Below are positions 57,516-64,000 of a DNA stretch of 64,000 bases, in pieces. The position numbers and the translations under genes are program-made. Below the pieces are notes generated by a model, which saw nothing but the letters and a program-made list of their open reading frames with translations, was not told the DNA's origin and did not search any database. Position 1 is the stretch's first letter. Every line of letters starts with the position of its first letter. Source of the DNA: Gammaproteobacteria bacterium (GTDB lineage Bacteria; Pseudomonadota; Gammaproteobacteria; GCA-001735895); contig JAAEMR010000090.1 in NCBI GenBank assembly GCA_024225395.1, forward strand, positions 24,548-88,547, in the 5' to 3' direction.

Positions 57516-59222
57516 TTACATCATACCCATACTGCTGCCGGGAGTGACCGTAAACATGGCATAACCATTATCACTATCAGCCACTTCGCCATTAGTACTG
57601 TATTGCTCTCCGTTAATCTCCATCTGAACGTAAATAGTCCCTTCGGTACCATTGGTCAACCCAGTAATTCCACTAGCAGTCCAGTAACCATCATTACTGC
57701 TGCCATCGGCAGTGACCCAGCTATTGGCATCATTTGGTGTGGTACTCATCTTGACCGTCATACTGGAAACAGTCAGATCTTGTATCATTATGGGGTCAGA
57801 GTTTTCATCCATCCCCATATGACCAAGTGTGACATTCGGGTAAACAGCAGGATACTTCATCATACTTTCCTGAGCAGCCACAAATAGCTGAAAACTATGA
57901 TTGTCGGTCATTCCGGAAAGATCAGACTTAAACAGAAAATAATTACGTGCAGCCATCATTCCCATCATATCGGGTATCTGGTCATTGTTACTTTTAAGTC
58001 TCGCTAATGCTGTATCACCCATCGCCATCATAACCGGTGGATAAAAATGCGCTTCTTCACCGTTCATCATCATGCCATTCATCATCATGCCACCGATAAT
58101 GACTTTGATATCCCAGTACCCCATGGAAGTACCATCCATCATTTGAGAAGCCATGAGGTAATACAATGAACAATTATAAGTTCCAGCCGTATCATTATCT
58201 TCTGTACAAGCTTCATAAGGCGTACTGTGACTGTGCATCTGCATGTGCATCATGGGCATAAGAGACACATTTTCGCCCGATACAACCATGTTTGTAGCAC
58301 GATCTTTTAGCCTGATTTTAAACTGGTTTTTACCCTGCATGGCATCCATCATTCCTGGTACATATTCAACCTTGAAGTTTTCAGTCAAAAAAGTTTTACC
58401 AAAGGGTAAAGAGCCAATGGCATTATTTGTTAGCCCGGTTGAATCATTTCCACCGTCACGAAAATTCAGCATGGCCAGTGCAAATTTATTCTGAATATCG
58501 GCAGGCATCATGTCTGTTCCTTCAATAACGACTTCTCCAGTACCATCCTCACCATCAAGCGTTCCATCGGAAAGATCTTTTGCCAGAGCATTTAACAGCA
58601 TAAACTGCTTTTCGGTGGCCAGACCTAAATCGGCTGTCAACTGACTGAACGTTGCTGCACGTAAACCGGCTAAAAGCTCAGGATCACTGGCATTATTAGC
58701 GGGTGCTGTAGCATCAGTTGGCGCAACAGAAGTATCCGGTGTAAAACCAAAAGCACTACTAAATGCATTCTGAGCTTCTGTCATTGACATGTTGTGAGTG
58801 GAAATTAACTGCTGAACAATACTGCTACCCGGTGTCGCATGAATGCTGTCACCTTGAGTTAATGACCCACCAGCCATATAGGCCGATAAGGTACCTGCAG
58901 TTTGAGTACTGCCATCTGCTTCATCTGTATAAGTTCCACCAGTACAGATCAGTAACAGATCATTGGTCAGATCACTTGTGGGAATATCTACAGTATAACC
59001 TCCACTAGTATCAGTCATAAATGGACCAGCAATAGTCGTACCATTGCCGCTTTGTATTTCACAACTGGCACCATTAACCTGTGAAGCAAAAACGGATCCA
59101 CTGATAGAAGAAGTTTCCGTTCCAGCGCCACTAGAACTGCTTCCACAACCGGTAACCAGTGCTGCAGCCATAACCAGGGAAAAGGTCGTACGAATAGATA
59201 TAAATTTGCTAAGGTTTAACAA
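57516..59222 (-). CDS. Methionine/histidine-rich lipoprotein, possible metal binder
   Basis: 568 residues, TTG start with an AGGAG site upstream. The lipobox is AALVTGCGSSSS. Early regions resemble carboxypeptidase-like or Ig-like modules (SSISGSVFASQVNGASC). The middle and C-terminal parts are very Met-rich: SLMPMMHMQMHSHSTPYEAC, IIGGMMMNGMMMNGEEAHFY and MGMMAARNYF. Clustered Met and His in an exported protein suggest Cu(I) binding, not proven. It starts the five-gene overlapping operon 59,222-55,154. Confidence 0.65.
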   Translation of the reverse strand: MLNLSKFISIRTTFSLVMAAALVTGCGSSSSGAGTETSSISGSVFASQVNGASCEIQSGNGTTIAGPFMTDTSGGYTVDIPTSDLTNDLLLICTGGTYTDEADGSTQTAGTLSAYMAGGSLTQGDSIHATPGSSIVQQLISTHNMSMTEAQNAFSSAFGFTPDTSVAPTDATAPANNASDPELLAGLRAATFSQLTADLGLATEKQFMLLNALAKDLSDGTLDGEDGTGEVVIEGTDMMPADIQNKFALAMLNFRDGGNDSTGLTNNAIGSLPFGKTFLTENFKVEYVPGMMDAMQGKNQFKIRLKDRATNMVVSGENVSLMPMMHMQMHSHSTPYEACTEDNDTAGTYNCSLYYLMASQMMDGTSMGYWDIKVIIGGMMMNGMMMNGEEAHFYPPVMMAMGDTALARLKSNNDQIPDMMGMMAARNYFLFKSDLSGMTDNHSFQLFVAAQESMMKYPAVYPNVTLGHMGMDENSDPIMIQDLTVSSMTVKMSTTPNDANSWVTADGSSNDGYWTASGITGLTNGTEGTIYVQMEINGEQYSTNGEVADSDNGYAMFTVTPGSSMGMM

Positions 59223-59373
59223 GATGGTTTCTCCTATTGATATAATTTTATATCCGCTCTACAAGCAGAAAATTTTTCTGATTATAAGTAAAGAAGCTAC
59301 CGTGAGGGAATGCGGCAAATTGTCGCAGAGCTTAACCTGGTTTGACTGAACTCAAGGTACACTATTTCAGAAT

Positions 59374-60370
59374 TTAATGAATATATTCCACTCCAACATC
59401 CCGGCTCAACTTGTCATGGTAGTACTTATATTTCAGCTGAGTTTCTATGCCATGACAATCGACACAAAAAGTATTTTCCACACTCTTAAGTCGTAAAAAG
59501 CTGTTTAAAGCATTACCATTCTTATTGTCAATTATATTGACATCTTTAGAGTTATCTTCATGCAACTCCCAGTGATGAGGCTCATGACAGGTTATACAAG
59601 CTATAGCCCCAAACTCTGACACTTTTTCTTCTCCATCCAGTAACGGCATAATTTTTGGATCAGATCTCAAAACCAGATCTTCAGAGGGATGACTAAAATA
59701 TTCAACATTCATCTTCTCGGCTATTCCTTTTTCCCGGTGACAATCCAGACATAATTGATCTCGCTGAAATATTTTCTGCTCACCGCTATAGCCTGTAACT
59801 TTTCGTGAATAAAGAAAAGGGGCTGTACCTTTTGCACGGTGCATACTGTGACAACTGCCACAGGCACCAGCATGCTCAAATTTATTGATACTCTGTTTAG
59901 CAGTCAAACGTAAATCATGATCTGTATTAACAACAGCATCATTACCATCAAGGCAGTTACTGCAAAGGTTTCCATTTTTTTTATGTTCAAACAATAACGA
60001 TGGAGTATCGGGTTTCCCGCCATGGGCAGAGTGACAACTCTGACACAGCATTTGCTGTTTTGAACCAACACTGGCACCAGCTTTAACCGGCTCCTCCGGT
60101 AACCCATTTTGTAGATTTTCTGAGCGTGCATAAGCATTCGGATCTACTCCTGTCCCTGGCTTCTTTAAATAAATGCCGACTGGGTGGTTCACTCCTGTGA
60201 GAGGATGAGTATCATCCAGAGCACTTGCCAGTTTTGATTCATGGCATTTCTGGCACAGATCGCCCTCATCATTGAGAACTCGTAGCCAGGGATTAGCATG
60301 TGATTCATACAGCGTATCGGCCTCATCAATATTCGCTGAATGGGGAGTATGGCAACAGCCACAATAAAGT
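59374..60370 (-). pseudogene. Multihaem c-type cytochrome, 5'-truncated
   Basis: The minus-strand frame carries seven CxxCH haem sites: CGCCH and CQKCH (upstream of 60,192), then CQSCH, CGSCH, CLDCH, CITCH and CVDCH. An eighth site reads CSNCL and has lost its His. Typical doubled-CxxCH context (HTPHS, HSMHR, HEPHH) suggests an octahaem-like or NrfB/MtrA-like electron carrier. There is no signal peptide: the frame opens only in sequence belonging to the promoter region of the opposite gene. A GTG at 60,192 could give 272 residues but also without a signal. Confidence 0.7.
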
Positions 60371-60387
60371 TGTAAAGTATTTTTACA
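60371..60387. promoter_or_regulatory. Upstream activator-type palindrome 1
   Basis: TGTAAAGTATTTTTACA: arms TGTAAA and TTTACA with a 5-nt spacer, 113-129 bp upstream of the -12 GC of the sigma-54-like promoter. A second copy lies 33 bp downstream, so both would face the same side of the helix. Confidence 0.5.
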
Positions 60388-60403
60388 TTTCAGGTGGAAA
60401 AGG

Positions 60404-60420
60404 TGTCAAGTATTTTTACA
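60404..60420. promoter_or_regulatory. Upstream activator-type palindrome 2
   Basis: TGTCAAGTATTTTTACA differs from palindrome 1 at one position. The centre-to-centre distance to copy 1 is 33 bp, about three helical turns, and it lies about 85 bp upstream of the sigma-54-like promoter. Confidence 0.5.
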
Positions 60421-60485
60421 TATTAGATGATTAGTATAATTTAACATAGATATTAATATGTTGATAACCAATCGTATTTATTATT

Positions 60486-60501
60486 TGGCTTATTTATTGC
60501 T
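60486..60501 (+). promoter_or_regulatory. Sigma-54-type (-24/-12) promoter of the PEP-CTERM gene
   Basis: TGGCTTATTTATTGCT matches the RpoN pattern TGGCAC-N5-TTGC with the invariant GG (60487-60488) and GC (60499-60500) separated by exactly 10 nt. The start codon is 36 bp downstream of the GC. Confidence 0.65.
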
Positions 60502-60536
60502 TTGTTTGTCAAGATTATAATATAGAGGGTTGCCAA

Positions 60537-61193
60537 ATGAACAAGATATCTTTAATAATTGTCGCAATTATTTTTTCTGCTTTGGCATCATATGCTCAGG
60601 CAACTACTATCCTACCTTCTTATGCTACACCAGCTACAGGCTCGACTACTACGGATCTGACTCAAGGATCGCTTTCTTTGGTATCTGATAACGATTACGG
60701 AACTGGTTATTTGGTAACAAATACCAGTGTCAATAGCGCTCTTGCATACGGTTTTAATATCCGCTTTGATTTTGATATTTCACAATATACACAAGTAGAT
60801 TCTTTCTCATTTGATTTTAAAGGGATTTATAATTCAGATAATGTTCAAGTTCAGAAAATCGCTTTTGGTTCACAGCCTATCGGAAATATAACCCTTGTAG
60901 ATACTCCTATTGGACAAGAGATTGACTTCCTTTTGTCAACGACATCTATTGAGTCCGGTGTTTATGATACTGATAACTATATATCTACTTCTGGAGATAC
61001 ACTATCAGTTTATCTTCAAACTTGGCTTGGCTCAGGTGGGGGCAGTTACACTGAAATTAACACACTTGAAATATCAGCCAACATTGATGGTCAAAAAGTA
61101 AGTAGCGTACCAACACCAACACCTTTAGCCCTTATGATTCTTGGTCTAGCTGCACTATGCTGGACAAAATGTAAAGCCAGCCAAACGCGGTAA
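60537..61193 (+). CDS. PEP-CTERM-like sorted exported protein
   Basis: 218 residues. A signal peptide (ISLIIVAIIFSALASYAQA) leads to a Ser/Thr/Asp-rich, beta-type body (SLSLVSDNDYGTGYLVTN). The C-terminus is a variant PEP-CTERM tripartite signal: SSVPTPTPLALMILGLAAL, a hydrophobic helix, then a basic tail WTKCKASQTR. Such proteins are sorted by exosortase and often linked to exopolysaccharide. A GAGGG site precedes the ATG. The sigma-54-like promoter and twin palindromes upstream fit the known RpoN-dependent control of PEP-CTERM genes in some proteobacteria. Confidence 0.75.
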   Translation: MNKISLIIVAIIFSALASYAQATTILPSYATPATGSTTTDLTQGSLSLVSDNDYGTGYLVTNTSVNSALAYGFNIRFDFDISQYTQVDSFSFDFKGIYNSDNVQVQKIAFGSQPIGNITLVDTPIGQEIDFLLSTTSIESGVYDTDNYISTSGDTLSVYLQTWLGSGGGSYTEINTLEISANIDGQKVSSVPTPTPLALMILGLAALCWTKCKASQTR

Positions 61194-61248
61194 AGGATGC
61201 GCCCGACATGAAAACGAAAACAAAACACCCGAGCAGCACCACCAGGCC

Positions 61249-61335
61249 ATGACCTGGGAACAGCGCCTGAAACGGGTATTCAATATTGATTGGCCGCTTC
61301 ACGCCCTGAGGTGTTCGGTCAAGCTATATTAAACC
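61249..61335 (+). pseudogene. IS91-type transposase remnant
   Basis: The frame MTWEQRLKRVFNID matches the conserved C-terminal segment of IS91-family transposases (MTW-QRLKRVF-ID), then degenerates and stops within 14 codons. The catalytic part is absent. IS91-type elements move adjacent DNA by rolling-circle transposition, which may have helped to build this region. Confidence 0.5.
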
Positions 61336-61445
61336 TCTCGAATTCTGATTATGACAATGGCCGGTATAGCGAATACACCGGTCATATTAAGGTGATTCCT
61401 GTGCGACGTCAGGCAGGGCGGTCTATTTGGCTCCACTGACATTTT

Positions 61446-62150
61446 TCATGCTGAGGTGAGTTGAAACCGGTGAAGGTGGTGAAGGTGGGAATGCCCCTTT
61501 ATACCTGCTTTCCCGGCTTTACTTGGCCCCGGTTGTGAAATTGTCACCAGTTCTCCGGCCGCACTCATCCAGAGTCGCCCCGGCCACAGCCCCGAAAGTC
61601 GCCCAGAATTTCCCCCTCTTGGCAAAATTCCGGCTGCCCCTCTGACTCACCCCATCATGGCCCCCAGCGTCACAGAGGCGGGCGACTCGGTGGGACTCAC
61701 GGTGAAACCGAGATTTCAAAAAAATGTTCGGGTTGAGTTCGGGTTCGGGCGAAGTTCGGGGGAAGTAAAAATGTTGAATTACCTGGCTCTCTGCAACGAG
61801 AGTGAATCGAAATTGATATTGTTTTCGGGCAACCAGAAAGAGGGCAGGTCGGGATAGGTTCGGGTTCTGGAGTCTCGTGTGATGACAAAGAAAAACGCCT
61901 TGGAAATCTTCAACTTAGTCGCGAAAATTTCTGGGTTCATCTTTCTTTTAATCAATTGGTCGGGCGTTTGACCAAATCGTCAGGAACGATTTGGAACGGC
62001 TAAAGGCCGGCCCCAAAGGGGTGAGGGCAGGACAGCCCGAGTAATCGCCCACGGCCCACCATTTTCCCGAAAGCCCATGATTTGCATGGGTTTTTTTTAT
62101 GGGTGATCGATTGACTAAATATCAATTGGTCGGGTGCCATTGGGTACCGA
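61446..62150 (+). repeat. Repeat copy R3 (GC-rich left arm, tRNA-Lys core, terminator, tail)
   Basis: Same order as R2: the left arm starts ATGCTGAGGTGAGTT, with GC-rich blocks and GAGTTCGGGTTCGGGCG-type runs (about 61,735-61,760). It continues to the shared GCGAAAATTTCTGGG block, the tRNA core (61,945-62,061), terminator arms AAAGCCCATG and CATGGG with eight T residues (62,070-62,098), and a tail with ATTGACTAAATATCAAT (62,110). The sequence has diverged from R2 in the arm and in the hairpins. Confidence 0.8.
61945..62061 (+). other. Structured tRNA-Lys 3' fragment, copy R3
   Basis: 117 nt, the same length as in R2. The first hairpin here is CCAAATCGT/ACGATTTGG with loop CAGGA (61,972-61,994). 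Compared with R1/R2, three base pairs are changed on both sides so that pairing is kept. The third hairpin keeps CCCC/GGGG with loop AAA instead of TAA, and the fourth keeps GGGC/GCCC with a different loop. Confidence 0.8.
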
Positions 62151-62197
62151 CTGAAATGGGTGTTTGTGATTCTGCAGATTCCCGTCATAATTCCCGG

Positions 62198-62713
62198 ATG
62201 ATTATCCATTGCACCAAGAAATTGGCCTCGAAAATTCCTGAGGTAAACTCTGATACCCTGGGTGATTCCAATCCGCTCGGGAGCTGGCATGCCAATCTCT
62301 ATACCATAGACCGAAGAAATTGCTTGATGTTTTGTCACGATCGGACCCGATTCATCCTGTTTATGGCTGGATTGAAGATGGCCAATTTCACGAACCTCAA
62401 TAACTGGTTTCAGGATGTGTTCGCAAATACCATGTTGAAGCTGGATTATCCGATTGATTTGATAGACAGGACGCTTGCGCAGTTAGACCTATTACAATTT
62501 GATACTGTCTGTGACCGCTCTGTACAGGGTACTTTACGAATAGCGAGGCAGGATATTGATGCCATGCTTTATCGGGTTGCGGATGTAATGGATCTGCCCA
62601 TGGATTCAACATCGGCGAAATTGAATAACCGCCCAGTGACGGTCAAAGGAATGAAGACCAGCGACTGCCTATGGCCAGCAGAGGAAATGAAAAAGCTGAT
62701 TTCAGATTTGTAG
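62198..62713 (+). CDS. DUF6933-type protein
   Basis: 171 residues from the ATG at 62198. The start MIIHCTKKLASKI, then LGSWHANLYTIDRRNCLMF and CHDRTRFILFM, follow the DUF6933 pattern (HCTKKL, LGDWYANL, NERT). No function is known for this family. Upstream in-frame codons (from 62,099) belong to the repeat tail and are not used. The C-terminal SDCLWPAEEMKKLISDL looks intact. It is the first cargo gene after R3. Confidence 0.7.
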   Translation: MIIHCTKKLASKIPEVNSDTLGDSNPLGSWHANLYTIDRRNCLMFCHDRTRFILFMAGLKMANFTNLNNWFQDVFANTMLKLDYPIDLIDRTLAQLDLLQFDTVCDRSVQGTLRIARQDIDAMLYRVADVMDLPMDSTSAKLNNRPVTVKGMKTSDCLWPAEEMKKLISDL

Positions 62714-62755
62714 ATTGAAAGCAAACATCCAGTGAATGAACATCATTGGAATTCT

Positions 62756-62980
62756 TTATGAGTTAACTTCATCGGTAATTATTTCGTCCTCAATAGCCAG
62801 CTCGATGGCTTGATCCAGTCTAGACAATAGCTCCAAGATTGATTCGTCTGGACGGCTCTTTAGCATTACCAGCGTGTTTTCTTGGTCATTGGCTACTGCG
62901 ATACTGCCATTCGGGTGAATATTGCCAATAGAGATCTGGCCATCACAATCAATTAGGGACTCGATATTGGGAAATTGCAT
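62756..62980 (-). CDS. Small acidic protein, unknown
   Basis: 74 residues (MQFPNIESLIDCDGQISIGN at the start, LLSRLDQAIELAIEDEI at the end). It has good codon texture and a helical, acidic C-terminus. It lies 70 bp downstream of another small minus-strand gene, possibly one unit. I do not recognise a family. Confidence 0.45.
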   Translation of the reverse strand: MQFPNIESLIDCDGQISIGNIHPNGSIAVANDQENTLVMLKSRPDESILELLSRLDQAIELAIEDEIITDEVNS

Positions 62981-63049
62981 GATGCATTCTCTTGGTGAAG
63001 TTCTTGGTTTTTCTGTCGTTCAGGAATCCCTGATGAAGTCACCGAGTAT

Positions 63050-63295
63050 TCACATCACGGACCTGGCGAATTCCGGTGCATTGAATTTGGCATCTTCGAT
63101 CTCTTCAAATCCGGACACCATGAGTCCCAGGTAGTGCAGTTCGTCGATGTCCGGCTGATCTTCAGGTCTCTTGAGGAACATCTGCTGACCTGCAAAGTGG
63201 GAACTTTGAATAGTATCATTGCCTGACCATTCTTGCTGGGGTATCTGGAAATTCATCTCCCCGGATGGGCTCATTTCGACTTCTTTCTCTGTCAT
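63050..63295 (-). CDS. Small protein, unknown
   Basis: 81 residues starting MTEKEVEMSPSGEMNFQIPQ, acidic, with ELHYLGLMVSGFEEIEDAKF near the C-terminus. No membrane segment or known motif is visible. It is probably expressed with the 74-residue protein downstream. Function unknown. Confidence 0.45.
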   Translation of the reverse strand: MTEKEVEMSPSGEMNFQIPQQEWSGNDTIQSSHFAGQQMFLKRPEDQPDIDELHYLGLMVSGFEEIEDAKFNAPEFARSVM

Positions 63296-63958
63296 TTCAA
63301 TCTGGTCACCTCATGTATATATTGCGAATCTATTATGCATGCTGAATTACTGCTGGGGAAGGTTGGATGCAAAAGTGACTCGACGCCGAATCTTACGTCC
63401 TGACGCCCCGAAAGTGTTGCGGGGTATAACTCACGTCGGGTTCGACAGGAGCGACGGGTTTTTCGGGAAAAATTTTTATGCTGAACTGCCGGGGATTGAG
63501 GATTCGTGATTGGTGTTGCTCTTGCCTATGGCCTCAAGTGGTAGTTAAGCTGTCATTCCTGGCTTGAAGCTATCGTGAGTTATTAATGGCTCTGATGTGC
63601 CAAGAGCCATTGGGGTGAGTAAATCCAGCCCGATTACTTGATCAAATTTTAATATTAAATGGGGCCACATGCAGAAGATTTTGCTAGAACTGTCTGCTCG
63701 ATAGCAGCCGTTTAGGATTGAGGTTTGTATCTGGTGTGGCGAAAGCGATCGTAGGCTTGACCATCTGGTTGTGAATACAAAGTTCCAACTGCTTACATAC
63801 AGAGTTAGCTGCACAAATAGAAAATCAAGGGAAATACCGCCATTCACATAAAGTTGTAAAATCAATGGAGTCTGATGGTATGGACACGCTCCTTATAAGC
63901 GGCTCATTATAGCCAGGAAAGAAGCGTTAAATTCAATCCAATCAAAAGGAGCATGTCC
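63296..63958. other. Non-coding left flank of an IS110-type element
   Basis: No protein gene is supported. The end of the stretch precedes an IS110-family start codon, where elements of this family carry their non-coding left end, which in some members encodes the bridge RNA. An internal GGTATAACTCACGTCGGGTT block (63,423) is GC-rich. The left boundary of the element cannot be fixed. Confidence 0.4.
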
Positions 63959-63960
63959 AT
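63880..63960 (+). promoter_or_regulatory. Inverted repeat that covers the transposase ribosome-binding site
   Basis: ATGGACACGCTCCTT (63,880-63,894) is complementary, with one mismatch, to AAGGAGCATGTCCAT (63,946-63,960), which contains the AAGGAG site and the first bases of the start codon. In RNA this stem would hide translation initiation. Confidence 0.6.
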
Positions 63961-64000
63961 GAACAAGATTAATACAATTGGTATCGATCTGGCAAAAAAC
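63959..64000 (+). CDS. IS110-family transposase, N-terminus (cut by window end)
   Basis: Fourteen codons: MNKINTIGIDLAKN. This is the opening of the DEDD (RuvC-like) catalytic domain of IS110/IS1111 transposases, whose first catalytic Asp is in GIDLAK. An AAGGAG site lies 8 bp upstream. The rest is outside the window, so intactness is unknown. Confidence 0.8.
   Translation, partial: MNKINTIGIDLAKN

Noticed and set aside
51778..61994. Calling the repeat cores intact extra tRNA-Lys genes
   Set aside because: The acceptor 5' strand, D-arm and 5' anticodon stem are missing and the T-loop is interrupted, so no normal cloverleaf can form.
44955..62150. Reading the repeats as an integron cassette array (attC sites)
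   Set aside because: No attC core sites of the RYYYAAC/GTTRRRY pairing and no integron integrase are visible; the repeats are clearly tRNA-Lys derived.
63545..63865. A 106-codon minus-strand frame before the IS110 transposase
   Set aside because: Poor codon texture, no family resemblance, and it lies in the non-coding flank expected for this element type.

Overview
The window is a moderately AT-leaning gammaproteobacterial chromosome segment. From about 0 to 44.8 kb it is a dense, well-ordered core genome. From about 44.9 kb to the end it is a loosely packed accessory region that begins at a tRNA-Lys gene. The gammaproteobacterial assignment rests on conserved gene orders: hemF-tsaC-topA-smg-dprA-lysM facing def-fmt-rsmB-DUF4390-ntrY/ntrX-trkA-trkH; hisBHAFIE-tatABC; and ruvCAB-ybgC-tolQRAB-pal-cpoB. 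I cannot name genus or species. The copper delivery genes, c-type cytochromes, TlpA redoxins, a YeeE/YedE sulfur permease and a PEP-CTERM protein fit a respiring environmental, possibly sulfur-linked, bacterium; that is inference.

Core layout: an outer-membrane-type protein and a PCu(A)C/SCO copper pair (0-2.5 kb); a minus-strand housekeeping block for haem synthesis, tRNA t6A, topoisomerase I and DNA uptake (2.6-9.8 kb); a plus-strand block for translation initiation, rRNA methylation, a two-component pair and K+ uptake (10-19.7 kb). A TtcA-like protein follows. Next is a probable CsrB/RsmZ-type regulatory RNA with a GacA-like box (20.7-20.9 kb), then pip, dtd and the his-tat block (21-28.7 kb). 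A chemoreceptor, gpmI, a Crp/Fnr regulator, the ruvCAB resolvasome and the complete Tol-Pal envelope system follow, ending with an ankyrin lipoprotein and a YeeE permease (29-44.8 kb).

Accessory layout: downstream of the intact tRNA-Lys (44,879-44,954) lie three copies of an unusual repeat. Each contains the 3' part of tRNA-Lys ending in CCA, interrupted in the T-loop by about 70 nt that fold into consecutive hairpins. Each is followed by a terminator and a tail carrying a degenerate anticodon-arm copy. Two copies also have a GC-rich left arm of about 500 bp. These repeats separate cargo modules: an EEP-family phosphohydrolase, a DUF3192 protein, a tightly coupled alpha/beta hydrolase-SIR2 pair with a truncated third gene (a candidate anti-phage or conflict cassette), and an SLC13 permease. 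Further modules are a five-gene redox/outer-membrane operon next to a truncated multihaem cytochrome, a sigma-54-type PEP-CTERM gene, and DUF6933 with small unknown genes. Remnants of IS21, IS3 and IS91 transposases, a trpB fragment and the start of an IS110 transposase show repeated insertion and loss. No integrase is visible.

The strongest leads are the tRNA-Lys-derived structured repeat with compensatory base changes, the hydrolase-SIR2 cassette, the putative GacA-controlled Csr-type RNA, and the sigma-54/dual-palindrome promoter of the PEP-CTERM gene.
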